From: Cymodocea nodosa
Taxonomy: Eukaryota > Streptophyta > Magnoliopsida > Alismatales > Cymodoceaceae
NCBI GenBank assembly: GCA_036874045.1
Contig: CM072341.1
Span: forward strand, 818,501 to 882,500
Direction: 5' to 3'
DNA: 64,000 nucleotides
The translations under genes were made by a program, and so were the position numbers. Below the pieces are notes generated by a model. That model had not been told where the DNA came from, did no database searches, and worked only from the letters and a program-made list of their open reading frames with translations. Below, one piece after another: positions 35,021-48,842 of the stretch (its first letter is position 1; every line of letters begins with the position of its first letter).

Positions 35021-38000
35021 TTATTCAATCTCTATGAGATTGACTTATACTTGCATACAAATATAATATACACTGTGCACTTGTAGTTAAAAATACAAAT
35101 TAGTCTTAATATCTAATTTGTGTGAAAAGTTGATTGTTTACTTCTAAAAAAATTTATTAATTTAAGCATAAAAACAAATCAAACAAGTTTCTTATTGAAC
35201 TTTTCACAATAATTCAAGTTTTCTAGCGTCTTTGCTAGGGATTGAGAAGCTAAGCAATTGTGAGTGTTGTTTTGTTTTTAATATCATAAGGAGTGTTGTG
35301 TGTTTTATTTTATAATTGAGAATATGGCATATGCTTATGCTCAAAGACTTCTGAAACTTATAGTTAGCAAATGTAAATTCTGTAATTTGGAAGGTCATGA
35401 AATTTCTGATTGTTTGAAACTGAGACGATTACAGATGGTTAGATCACATGAACAACAAATGAATTATATTCAATATAATAGAGTTGAGTATGAAAATCTT
35501 ATAGTTTATCCAACTAATGGTTAGTTTAGAACGAGTAATGTGTTGAGAGACAATGAAGTTTGAGATAGGTATGACAAACTTGAGCGTAGTTTAGAGCAAA
35601 GCATGGACAAATTAGAACAATACATGTGTTAGCAACAAGAAGTTAACCAATTAAATTATAGGGAAGAATATTCAGAACCTAAAATTAATATCATATACGA
35701 AACTAAAACAACCATTATGAAAATTAATCAAAAATTGAATGCAATGAGACTAGATGATCTGAAAAGAAAGCTAAAAGCATTGGATGAATTTACAATGAAA
35801 TTTCAAGTTATGCAACAGGAAAACACAAATGAAAACTTTAATGTTATAGATTTGCATAATTTGCAAGACATACAGACAAAAGATAATACCATTGCAATAG
35901 AATTTAAAGAATGTAATTTAAAACTGAAAACAATTGAAGATTAGAATTATGAAAATGAAATACAAGAACATCATGAAAGTAATGAAAATCTAGAAGATGT
36001 ATGTATAACATTAAGATTTGGAATTGATATACCACTAAGAATTCAAAAAGAAAGCAATGTGAAGCTAGATAAGAACAAAATTAAAGATGATAATGAAAAT
36101 GTAATATCTAAAAACTTAGAAATTATTGAAGAAAAATCTAGATCTAAAAATGATCAAACAAATGAAATGAAAGAAAAAGAATTTTGTAAATCACAATCAT
36201 TAGCCCCCTATCCTAAAAGATTACAACAAACATTTCCTAAAGAATAAGAAAAAATTAGAGGAATTTTTGAAAAAGTACAAATTAACATTCCTTTGTTAGA
36301 CTTATTGCAGAAAACACCATCTTGTGTTAAAATTCTTAAGGATTGGTGTACTAAGAAAAAAGAGTAAAAAGTTTTAAGGAAAGTCTTTTTAGCTAAGCAA
36401 AGTAGTTCTTTATTTCTACTACAAATTCCTAAAAAGTTATCTGATCTAGAAATCCCTGTTATATCATGCACCATAGGAAATACCATTCTTGAAAGAACCT
36501 TAATTGACCTAAGTACAGGTATAAATATTATGCCTAGTGACATATTTGCATCCTTAGGATTAGAAGGCTTAATCCCTACTAGGACTTTCATTCAATTAGC
36601 AAATAGAAGTATAAGATACCTTAGAGGAAAAATAGAAGATGTCTTAATTAAAATCAAGAACTTCATATACCCTATTGATATTGTGATTTTGGATTCCCAA
36701 CAAATTAAGCATTAGAATCATGATACATCTTTAATTTTGGGAAGGCCATTTTAGTAACATCAAGGGCTGTTTTAAATTGTAAAATTGGAGTGATGAAGTT
36801 AGCATATGGTAATGAGGATACTCAAGTAAATACTTTCAAACCAAAAAAGTTTGAGGAGTTAGAAATGTCCTTACATGCTATAGACTTTTTAGAGGATGAA
36901 GGAGATATGCTAGATGATGTGATTCAAGAATAATTAAATAGGCAACTAGATTCTGAAACTGTAGAAGTAAGTGAAAGCATAGATGTAGAAGGAGATCAAA
37001 AAGAGGTTAATATTGAAGATGAAAATGTTAAATTAGGAGTTCTAGCTTCTGATGGTCAACATTTAGATTTAAAACTTTTACGTCCTAAATTAACCTATAT
37101 ATTTCTAGAAGAAAAATGAACATGTCCAATCATTATTACTTCAAATTTAAAAGAGGATCAAATTTCTAAATTAAAAGATGTAAAAATTTATAAAGAGGCA
37201 ATAGGATGGACTATAGCTGATATAAAAGGGTTAAACACAACTATATATTGTCACCATATAAATTTTGAAGAGAATGCTAAACCAGTTAGAATTCCTAAGA
37301 GGAGATTAAATCCAAACCTTAAAGTAGTTAGGAAGTAAATAGTGAAATTGTTAGATAATGACATAATTTATCCAATTTCTGATAGCTCATGGGTTAGTCA
37401 AATCCATGTAGTTCCCAAGAAATCAAGATTAACAGTTATTAGGAATGAAAGTTAGGACTTAATACCTACTAGAATTCAATCAAGTTGGAGAGTGTTTATA
37501 GACTATAGGAAGCTAAATGCTATGACTAGGAAATATCATTTTCTCTTACCTTTTATAGATCAAATGCTAGAGAAATTAGTAGGGCAAGAATTTTTTTTTT
37601 TCCTAGATGGGTATTCAGGATATAACCAAGTTCTAGTAGCATTAGAGGATCAAGAGAAAACAACTTTCACATGTCCTAATGGAACTTATGCTTTTAAGAG
37701 AATACCATTCAGATTATGTAATGCACTAGCTACCTTTCAAAGGTGTATGTAGGGCATATTCATTTGAATGACTGAAGATTTTTTAGAAATATTTATAGAT
37801 GATTTTACTATATATGGAACTTCATATGAAGTGTGTTTAAATAATCTAGACCAAGTATTAAAACGCTGTGTGGAAAAAAATCTGGTTCTAAATTGGGAAA
37901 AATGTTACTTCATGGTTAAGCATGGAATAGTCTTGGGACATGTTGTTTCAAAGAAAGGGTTGGAAGTAGATAAAGCTAAAATAGAAGTAATTTCTAATTT

Positions 38001-39126
38001 ATTAAAACCTAAATCAATAAAAGATATTAGATCATTTCTAGGACATGCTAGATTTTATAGTAGATTCATTAAAGATTTTAGACAAATAACTAGACCTTTA
38101 ACTAATCTATTAAAAGATGTTCGATTTAACTTTGATAAAAATTGCAAAGAAGCATTTTTCAAGCTTAAAACTAACTTAATTTCAACTCCTATAATACAAG
38201 CACCTAATTGGAGCCATCTATTTGAATTAATGTGCGATGCATCTAATTTTGCTGTAGGAGTAGTGTTGGGACAGAAGATAGGAAAATCTCCTAAAGTGAT
38301 TTATTATGCAAGTAAAACTTTAAATGATGCTCAAGTAAATTATACAACTACTGAAAAAGAACTATTAGCTATTGTGTTTGTCTTAGAAAAGTTTAGAACA
38401 TATCTGATTGAAGCTAAAATGATAGTATACATGAATCATTCAACTTTAAAACACTTAATAGCAAAGAAAGAGACTAAACCTAGATTGATTCGGTGGATAT
38501 TGTTATTGCAAGAATTTGATCTAAAAATTTAGAGATAAAAAAGGTTGTGAGAATGTAGTAGCAGATCATTTGTCAAGATTACAAATAGAAAAATCAAACA
38601 TTGAAATTAAGGATAATTTTTCGGTTGAACAATTAATGACCATGAACACAATGCCTTGGTATGTAGACATAGTTAATTACTTAGTTATTGTTTAACACCC
38701 AAGTTTTGGAATAGACAAGATAAGAAATTGTTCTTTTCAAGAGTGGAATATTACTTTTGGGAAGTCCTATACTTATTTAAGAAATGTATTGATCTGGTTT
38801 TAAGGAGGTGTGTTCCAGAAATTGAATATCAAAGCATATTATCTTTCTACCATGACCAAGCATATGGAGGACATTTTGGTTCAGGGAAAACTGCTGCCAA
38901 AATTTTGCAATGTGGATTCTATTGGACAACACTATTCAAAGATGCTAATGAATATTGCTTAAGTTGTTTAAAATGTCAACAAATAGGAAGGATATCAAAG
39001 AGGAATATGTTGCCTTTGAATCTTATTGTCACACCAAAAGGATCCATCGGTTCGATCGAAACATAAAAAAAAGAAAAATAATATATATGTATATATATAT
39101 TATGTTAAGTAAAAATGTCAATTTAT
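35021..39126 (+). mobile_element. Athila/Tat fragment 2: LTR tail through integrase zinc finger
   Basis: Parts in order: LTR tail ending at 35216; primer-site relic at about 35224 (TAGCGTCTTTGC...); gag zinc knuckle (CKFCNLEGHEISDC, 35372-35413); aspartic protease (about 36430-36720); reverse transcriptase (about 37480-37760); RNase H (about 38150-38580); integrase HHCC region (about 38840-39050). The protein words match the Athila/Tat branch of Ty3/gypsy. It ends in a short AT tail after GGATCCATCGGTTCGATCG and meets another GU repeat at 39127. It is broken, with roughly ten breaks, and most of the integrase and the 3' LTR are absent. Confidence 0.85.
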
Positions 39127-39600
39127 AGTAAGGCATGGACCACCAGTTTGCAACCCTTCATGAAGTAATATTAATAGAGGGTCAACCTGCATTTACAAAT
39201 AACTGTTAATAGAAAGAATATTAGCAATAATCTTACAATCATACTTATACTACATATATTGGTGATTATTCTTGTGCAAATTGATTCATCAAGTTTACTT
39301 GAGTGATTATTTAGAAACTATGACTTAGAGTTGCACCACAATCACACTCATGCATGGTAAATCCTTGAGAATGATCAATTGTATCACTAGTATTCATACT
39401 TCTTAGTAGGATGTCATAATTCAACTTCAATTATGTTTATATTTTGCTCCAATTTCAGTTATAATTGAACTTTGACAGTGGGTGAACAAAACCTCTCAAC
39501 TTGGGCATGGTGTCTGTTAACCTCCAAATGTTTGTGTCTGTCCACACAGAGAAACAAATGGAGAGGGAGGTGTCATGAGACGAGAAGGCTTGCAGGTAAT
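39127..39600 (-). repeat. GU repeat piece between Athila fragments 2 and 3
   Basis: From TAAGGCATGGACCACCAG to about 39600 it matches the GU segment at 32730-33195, including both the GGGTCAACCTGCATTTACAAA and the TCACTCCAATTTCAG-type parts. Confidence 0.65.
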
Positions 39601-42600
39601 TCTTATTTAATCTCTATGGGATCAACTTATACTTGCATACAAATATAATATACACTGTACACTTGTAGTTAAAAATACAAATTAGACTTAATATCTAATA
39701 TGTGTGAAAAGTTGATTGTTTACTTCTAAAAAAATTATTAATATAAGCATAAAAACAAATCAAACAAGTTTCTTATTGAACTTTTCACAATAATTCAAGT
39801 TTTCTAGCGTCTTTGCCAGGGATTGAGAAGCTAAGCAATTGTGAGTGTTGTTTTGTTTTTAATATCATAAGGAGTGTTGTGTGTTTTATTTTATAATTGA
39901 GAATATGGCATATGCTTATGCTCAAAGACTTCTGAAACTTATAGTTAGCAAATGTAAATTCTGTAATTTGGAAGGTCATGACATTTCTGATTGTTTGAAA
40001 CTGAGACGATTACAGATGGTTATATCACATGAACAACAAATGAATTATATTCAATATAATAGAGTTGAGTATGAGAATCTTATAGTTTATCCAACTAATG
40101 GTTAGTTTAGAACGAGTAATGTGTTGAGAGATAATGAAGTTTGAGATAGGTATGACAAACTTGAGCGTAGTTTAGAGCAAAGCATGGACAAATTAGAACA
40201 ATACATGTGTTAGCAACAAGAAGTTAACCAATTAAATTATAGGGAAGAATATTCAGAACCTAAAATTAATATCATATACGAAACTAAAACAACCATTATG
40301 AAAATTAATCAAAAATTGAATGCAATGAGACTAGATGATCTGAAAAGAAAGCTAAAAGCATTGGATGAATTTACAATGAAATTTCAAGTTATGCAACAGG
40401 AAAACACAAATGAAAACTTTAATGTTATAGATTTGCATAATTTGCAATACATACAGACAAAAGATAATACCATTGCAATAGAATTTAAAGAATGTAATTT
40501 AAAACTGAAAACAATTGAAGATTAGAATTATGAAAATGAAATACAAGAACATCATGAAAGTAATGAAAATCTAGAAGATGTATGTATAACATTAAGATTT
40601 GGAATTGATATACCACTAAGAATTCAAAAAGAAAGCAATGTGAAGCTAGATAAGAACAAAATTAAAGATAATAATGAAAATGTAATATATGAAAACTTAG
40701 AAATCAAAGAAAAATCTGGATCTAAAAATGATCAGACAAATGAAATGAAAGAAAAAGAATCTTGTAAATCACAATCATTAGCACCCTATCTTAAAATATT
40801 ACAACAAATATTTCCTAAAAAATAAGAAAAAATTAGAGGAATTTTTGAAAAAGTAGAAGTTAACATTCCTTTGTTAGACTTATTGCAGAAAATGCCATCT
40901 TGTGTTAAAATTCTTGAGGATTGGTGTACTAAGAAAAAAGTGCAAAAAGTTTTAAGGAAAGTCTTTTTAGTGGAGCAAAGTGGTTCTCTATTTCTACAAC
41001 AAATTCCTTAAAAAGTTATCTGATCTAAGAATCCCAGTTATATCAAGCACCATAGGAAATACCATTCTGGAAAGAACCTTAATAGACCTAGGTACAGGTA
41101 TAAATGTTATGCTTAGTGATATATTTGCATCCTTAGGATTAGAAGGCTTAATCCCTACTAGGAGTTTCATTTAATTAGCAAATAGAAGTATAAGATACCT
41201 TAGAGGAAAAATAGAAGATGTCTTAATTAAAATCAAGAACTTCATATACCCTATTGATATTGTGATTTTGGATTCCCAACAAATTAAGCATCAGAATCAT
41301 GATACATCTTTAATTTTGGGAAAGCCATTTTTAGCAACATCAGGGGCTGCTATAAATTGTAAAATTGGAGTGATGAAGTTAACATATGGTAATGAGGATA
41401 CTCAAGTAAATAATTTCAAACCAGAAAAGTTTGAGGAGTTAGAAATGTCCTTACATGCTATAGACTTTTTAGAGGATGAAAGAGATATGCTAGATGATGT
41501 GATTCAAGAAGAATTAAATAGGCAACTAGATTCTGATATTGTAGAAGTAAGTGAAAGCATAGATATAGAAGGAGATCAAGAAGAGGTTAATATTGAAGAT
41601 GAAAATGTTAAATTAGGAGCTCTAGCTTCTGATGGTCAACATTTAGATTTAAAACTTTTACCTCCTAAATTAACCTATATATTTCTAGAAGAAAAATGAA
41701 CATGTCCAATCATTATTACTTCAAATTTAAAAGAGGATCAAATTTCTAAATTAAAAGATGTAAAAACTTATAAAGAGGCAATAGGATGGACTATAACTGA
41801 TATAAAAGGGTTAAACGCAACTATATACTGTCACCATATATATTTAGAAGAGAATGCTAAACCAGTTAGAATTCCTGAGAGGAAATTAAATCCAAACCTT
41901 AAAGAAGTAGTTAGGAAGGAAATAGTGAAATGGTTAGATAATGACATAATTTATCCAATTTATGATAGCTCATGGGTTAGTCAAATCCATGTAGTTCCCA
42001 AGAAATCAAGATTAACAATTATTAGGAATGAAAGTCAGGACTTGATACTTACTGAATTCAATCAGGCTGGAGAGTGTATATAGACTATAAGAAGCTAAAT
42101 GCTATGACTAGGAAAGATCATTTTCTCTTACCTTTCATAGATCAAATGTTAGAGAAATTAGTAGGGCAAAAATATTTTTGTTTCTTAGATGGGTATTTAG
42201 GATATAACCAAGTTCTAGTAGCATTAGAGGATCAAGAGAAAACAACTTTCACATGTCCTAATAGAACTTATGCTTTTAAGAGAATGTTATTTGGATTATG
42301 CAATGCACCAGTTACCTTTCAAAGGTGTATGTAGGGCATATTCATTGGAATGACTAAAGATTTTTTAGAAATATTTATGAATGATTTTACTATATATGGA
42401 ACTTCATATGAAGTGTGTTTAAATAATTTAGACCAAGTATTAAAATGCTGTGTGGAAAAAAATCTGGTTCTAAATTGGGAAAAATGTCACTTCATGGTTA
42501 AGCAAGGAATAGTCTTGGGACATGTTGTTTCAAAGAAAGGGTTGGAAGTAGATAAAGCTAAAATAAAAGTAATTTCTAATCTATTAGAACCAAAATCAAT

Positions 42601-43348
42601 AAAAGATATTAGATCATTTCTAGGACATGCTAGATTTTATAGAAGATTCATTAAAGATTTTAGACAAATAGCTAAACCTTTAACTAATTTATTAAAAGAT
42701 GTTCGATTTAACTTTGATAAAAATTGCAAAGAAGCATTTTTCAAGCTTAAAACTAACTTAATTTCAACTCCTATAATACAAGCACCTAATTGGAGCCATC
42801 TATTTGAATTAATGTGCGATGCATCTAATTTTGTTGTAGGAGTAGTGTTAGGACAAAAGATAGAAAAATCTACTAGAGTGATTCATTATGCAAGTAAAAC
42901 TTTAAATGATGCTCAAGTAAATTATACAACTACTGAAAAAGAACTATTAGTTATTGTGTTTGCGTTAGAAAAGTTTAGATCATATCTGATTGAAGCTAAA
43001 ATGATAGTATACACGAATCATTCAACTTTAAAACACTTAATAGCAAAGAAAGAGACTAAACCTAGATTAATTTGGTGGATATTGTTATTGCAAGAATTTG
43101 ATCTAAAAATTAAAGATAAAAAAGGTTGTGAGAATGTAGTAGCAGATCATTTATCAAAATTACAAATAGAAAAATCAAACATTGAAATTAAGGATAATTT
43201 TCCTAATGAACAATTAATGACCATAAACATAATGCCTTGGTATGTAGACATAGTTAATTACTTAGTTATTGGTTTAACACCCAAGTTTTGGAATAGATAG
43301 GATAAGAAATTATTCTTTTCAGGAGTGAAATATTACTATTGGGAAGTG
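39601..43348 (+). mobile_element. Athila/Tat fragment 3: LTR tail through RNase H
   Basis: The layout and sequence are nearly those of fragment 2, shifted by about 4.58 kb. The LTR tail ends at 39797, the zinc knuckle is near 39953-39994, the protease at 41030-41290 (LIDLGTGINVM core), the reverse transcriptase at 42060-42340, and RNase H to about 43300. It ends just after the RNase H/connection region and adjoins the leader of an inverted LTR. It is broken, with about ten breaks. With its GU repeat, fragment 3 forms a tandem duplicate of the fragment-2 unit. Confidence 0.85.
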
Positions 43349-43414
43349 TTTGTGGTTAGCTTTAGGCGGCACTAGAGAACTTGTTTAGTTCACAAGTAAC
43401 ATCGCTAGAAAACT

Positions 43415-45677
43415 TGCATTTGTTAACTTCTATTTTTACTTGGTTAATTTATCCTTGTACTTATATCAATAATTTCTTTTTAGAAGTAAACAAACAACCT
43501 TTCACACAAATTAGATATTAATTCCAATTTGTATTTTAACTGCAAGTGCACAATGTATATTGTATTTGTGTGCAAGTACAGGTTGATCCCACAGAGAATT
43601 GATTGGGAATTGTGTACTGTTCTATTTTCTATTATACTTAATGTGTTCAGTAATCACTCCATTGAGTTACAGTTAACACAACAGACTAATCTCGTGGACT
43701 TAAGTTAACTCCACGAGCCTATCTTTCCAGTTTAATACTACTATTTACAGAGGAATTCGGCCAACCATTAGGTGGTTCCACAGATTGTAAATAACATCAA
43801 TTAAGCTCTTTAATGTTAGTGAACATTAGATTTATCATTAAGTCATACTAACATTCAGATATTTCAAACAGTAACCATTAAAATCTTTATGTATTTTGAA
43901 CGAATCAATTTCAGTAAATTGTAAAACTATTATCTATTTCCTAAATGAAACAAACATAAAACATTCACAATACTGACAATGATAACTTTAATCACCATAC
44001 AAAACAAACAATACAACACTTAAATACGAAATACAAACACAGATAAGTTGTTGTTTTTGGTATTTTTGTTTTGAGATGTTCATGAAAATGGGTGAAAGGT
44101 GAAATGTAAAAATTCTCTATCGACATTAAATACTTCCGTCACTACATGCTACGTGATTACACCATTGAAAACTTAATCACTTATAATTCTGCCTCCTCTC
44201 CCTATAGAATCGCAAGTCCAGAATTGCAAGATGAACTCCTCTTCAGCATACTGGCATCAACTCGAAACTAAGGCTAGAAGCCTTACAATTTCCTGAGATA
44301 TGAGTCGATGCTTGGTGAAAATGGTTTTTCTTCCCACGACGTGATCACTCATCACAGTGGTTGTCTGACACCATGTTTGGCTCAGAATCGACCCGACATT
44401 AGGAAAATATCCTCACAGACCTCCGATGGTTGGTGATTATGGTGGTGGTGGTGATGGTTTGTGTGGAACTTCAGGGAAGTTCCGACGCTACCTGCAGATA
44501 GCTCGGTTTGTCCTCCTCCGCACACATACATTTCTTCGTCTTTTCTCTTTTTCTTTTATATTTCTTTAGTGGTAACTACTTCTGCTTAGATGATCGGTTG
44601 GATTTCCTTCATTCATATCAACGATGGTGATTTCTTTTCCCTTCTACGAGTGAATTCCTACGTGATATGTGCAATCGTGGTTTTCCTTCGAATGTCCTAT
44701 TTTTGTAACTGCTATAGTGGTATATTAGAAAATAAATGATCCGTGGAGTTACAGATAACTCAACGGACTTACTTCGTTGATTTAACTATAAAACACGTGC
44801 AATAAAGAAATATGCTGCTAATATAATGCGTTACCTTAGTGTGTATTCATGTAACTCAACGCGTACAGTTATGCTAACTTAACGAGTTAAACATGTGCAT
44901 CTCACGTGATATACTGAAGCATTTAAATTCAACATATGCATAAATTTAACTATCTAATGCTCAGGTGCATTTCGGATACTTACAAACTTAACTATCCGAT
45001 GCTCAAATGCTTTTCAGATAGTTACAGATAACTCACCGATATATAACTTAAGTCAATCTTCCAGATCACGACACGTGTCATCAGCAATTTCATAATAAAG
45101 AAATATTTCTGAGAGTTACAAGTCTATCTATCCTATGCCAAGATGCATTTCGGATAGTTAGAGATAACTCACCAAAAATCCACTTAAGTCATTCTCCCAG
45201 AACATGACACGTGTCCACAACTATTTTATAATAAAAGGAGATTTCGGAGAGTTACACATATAACTATCCAATGCCCAGTTGCAATTTCGGATAGTTATAG
45301 ATAACTCATCGAAAGTCCACTTAAGTCATGCATTATGGTTTCGACACGTGTACTTCAGGAAATAATAAAATATTCTTTTAAAACATAACTATTCGGTAAT
45401 TTAAACATAACTGTCTGGTATATGTTTGGTACGTTAAACATAACTATCCGAAATAATAGAAAATTCAGATACTTAAGAATTTCACAACCTACAATTTAAC
45501 GACAGTTCAGAAATGTACTAAATTAACATTAATTCCCTGGAATTATGCAGATTCTTTCATTAAAGCATATAACAATGCAATTATAAAATAATGGCTTAAT
45601 TCTCATATGATAAACTAAATATTATGCAATTAACCATCATTTAACCGTTAATATTATGCACTTTTTCATTCTAAACA
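43415..45677 (-). repeat. Athila/Tat LTR, complete-looking, minus orientation
   Basis: On the minus strand the LTR starts TGTTTAGAATGAAAAAG at 45677, directly after a polypurine tract (ATATGGGGGGGAG, 45678-45690). It ends ...AAATGCA at 43415, followed by AGTTTTC and a primer-site relic. Length is 2263 bp. It holds a tandem repeat of about 130 bp with GACACGTGTC at 45070, 45206 and 45343, plus further CACGTG at 44794 and 44903, and many GTTGAGTTA/TAACTCAAC words. A GC-richer stretch (about 44300-44660) matches the reading frame at 57065-57421. A facing partial copy lies at 56336-58302. Confidence 0.75.
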
Positions 45678-46030
45678 CTCCCCCCATATCTAAATTTTGC
45701 TAGTCCCTTAGCAAACTAAGATCTAATTAATGAGTCTTTCTAAAAGTGTTAGAATTAACTCTTCCTTTTTTCTTATGTTCAACATTAGAACTTGTATTAT
45801 TATATAGATATTCTGTATGTTTCAGTAATCAACCTGCAAATATACTTAGAATATATGCAAATTACATACAAAGTATATCATCATCACGTAGGATTTAATT
45901 ATATTATCGTTTGTTCTTCTTTTCATCATCTGTCATCCTGAATTTTCCCATAAAATTTCTAGAAGAAATTTCAACAATATATGAATCAAAGTACAATCCA
46001 ATTCAATATGATTAAGACAAGTAGAATAAA
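45678..46030 (-). mobile_element. 3' end of the internal region attached to the inverted LTR
   Basis: Read on the minus strand it ends TTTGCTAAGGGACTAGCAAA before the purine tract, the form commonly seen upstream of the 3' LTR in Athila/Tat elements. The LTR at 43415-45677 is therefore a 3' LTR or solo remnant of a minus-strand element. No coding part is left. Confidence 0.55.
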
Positions 46031-47210
46031 GAATTGAAAACCTAGTTTACATGTGATTTTATAGTATTAAGCACGAAACCCCGTAATATTACTAAGGTAA
46101 GTTTATGGAACCTTGTAATATTACTAAGATAAATTTACAAAACCTCGTAATATTATTATGGCAAAATTAACTTGACTCTATTTATATTGTACAAGGAACT
46201 CTAACTAATTACATACGTTCTCTAGACCTTTTCAAACCACGATCTTTAATATTGACTTGTCAAATTTATCACTGATTGCCATCTGTAAATATTGACCGAG
46301 TCTTTAGACATATGGTAGAATGTGTGTAAATGCATGTGTGCCATGTGTCATCTGCAAAATAAATAATCTTGCAACAAACTTTGATAAAAATATAACAGTT
46401 AAATAAATCCATCAAAGTCATGATATTATGATCCTTTGTGAAGTTATGTTCGTAACTTTACGAACTTATGCATAGTAGAATATTACGAAACTCTCCAAAC
46501 TTATCCCTATAACTTTACGAACCCTTACAAGCTGACACGTGTAAAGTACAACTTATCTTGACAAATTTAGAAACCCCTCAAGAGATAACCTTACGGAGGT
46601 ATGTGAAGTTATCCTTATAACTTTATGAATTATATATATCATAAGTTTACGAAGATCCATAAAGTTAAGCTCATAACTTTACGAGCCAAAGATTCATAAC
46701 TTATATATATATAACTTCATAACTTTACGAATATCTGTAAAGTTATCAAGATAACTTTATTAGTCTTTTTAAAATTTTATACTTAAAGAAATTCTAGAGT
46801 TATAAGTCAATGTTATAAATTAGATAAGTTTTCGATTATTCGTAAAGTTAACTATATAACTTTACGACAGTTCGTAAACTTACAGACTTAGATATTATTT
46901 TGAAGTTCATCATTTTACATAATTGAAGTATAAATTATTTTGTCAATCATCAAAATATAAACATATTAATGGATAAGAATATTATCCCTGACAACACATT
47001 TGCGGGTGTCACTGGACTTCGATCCCTTAAGGTTAAAAAATAATATTTTAAAAGTTTTAATGTGTGTTAAAGATTGAAACTTGCTCTCATTTGTAAACAA
47101 CAATCACATGATAATTTTACCACTGAATTTAGAAATTTGAATATTTCAATGTAATTATGTAAATCAAATGTAAAAATATCTAATATAATATTTATGTCAT
47201 AAGAAGTTAC
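46031..47210 (+). repeat. Direct duplicate of the subfamily-2 LTR region
   Basis: From GAAAACCTAGTTTAC to TTTATGTCATAAG this repeats 28590-29690 in the same orientation, with moderate divergence. It has the same AACTTTACGAA/TTCGTAAAGTT inverted words. Together with 50784-54826 it forms the second copy of the segmental duplication. Confidence 0.65.
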
Positions 47211-48006
47211 AATATAATTTTAATTTCAATTGATAAATACAATAATTTATTTTAACTTTTTGACTTGTGTTTGAATGTGTGGATAAATGATGACTTAGGG
47301 GTTGTTAGTGCACGCCGGAAAGTCCAGACGGAAAGGAAATGGAAAGTTCAGAAGGAAAGGAAATAGAATGTCGGGAATGTCAGAATTTCCATAGGAGTTT
47401 AGTGCATTTATCGGAAAGTTCAGAAAGTTAGAATTCCTATGGGGCTTTAGTGCACGCGAGAATGTTTGGAAATTGAAAAAATAATGAAATAAATTCTAAT
47501 ACACTATTTAAAATTGTGTAATTGATACATTAATTTGTAATTTTATATTTACACCTAAAAATAATATTAATTTATTTGATATTCAAATATAATTATGTAC
47601 ATTAAATGTTTTTAATTGTACATTAGGAAATATAGAATAATAATCATCAAAATGCAAAAGGTCCCTAAAAGATAAGCATACTTTTACCATTAAAAATCTA
47701 CATCTTCATTTTTTCTTTGTAAATTAAATTTTATTATTATTTTTATTATTAATTCTTAGATATATATGTCTAATATTATTCTCTCTTTTTCTTAAATTTT
47801 TTATATTATTTTAACTATTACATTATATTTTATGTGTATTTATAATTTTTTAAAAAATAATATGAAGATGTTATATCATTATTAATCCATTGTTTACCAT
47901 TATTATTTTAATATATATGTATGTATATTTACTTAATTTGGCAAAAGCGAGAATATCTTTGTTGAGCAGAAGAATAAAATATTTACTGATATATTATTAT
48001 TATTTA

Positions 48007-48406
48007 CATATTTACTTATTGGAAAACGGTTGAACCGTAAATATATTGGTTCAACCGATAGATTATAAACTATTAATATTTATTAATATTGAAAACGGTT
48101 GAATCGATGATCTTTCGGTTCAACCGATAATTTATGTTATATATATATATATATTAATCGGTTGAGTACAGGGTTTTGCATATTTGTAATTTTTTATGAT
48201 ATTTTTCAATTGGTTGAACCGATCATGTTCGGTTCAACCGATACTTTTTATATATATAAATATATATATATATATGTATATATATTTGTATCGGTTGAAC
48301 CGATCATGTTCGGTTCAACCGATACTTTTTATATATATAAATATATATATATGTATATATATTTGTATCGGTTGAACCGATCATGTTCGGTTCAACCGAT
48401 ACTTTT

Positions 48407-48437
<31 letters not shown>

Positions 48438-48811
48438 GTATATATATTTGTATCGGTTGAACCGATCATGTTCGATTCAACCGATACTTTCTATATATAT
48501 AAATATATATATATATATATGTATATATATTTGCATCGATTGAACCGATCATGTTCGATTCAACCGATACTTTTTATATATATAAATATATATATATATG
48601 TATATATATTTGTATCGGTTGAACCGATCATGTTCGGTTCAACCGATACTTTTTATATATATAAATATATATATATATGTATATATATTTGTATCGGTTG
48701 AACCGATCATGTTCGGTTCAACCGATACTTTTTATATATATAAATATATATATATATGTATATATATTTGTATCGGTTGAACCGATCATGTTCGGTTCAA
48801 CCGATACTTTT

Positions 48812-48842
<31 letters not shown>

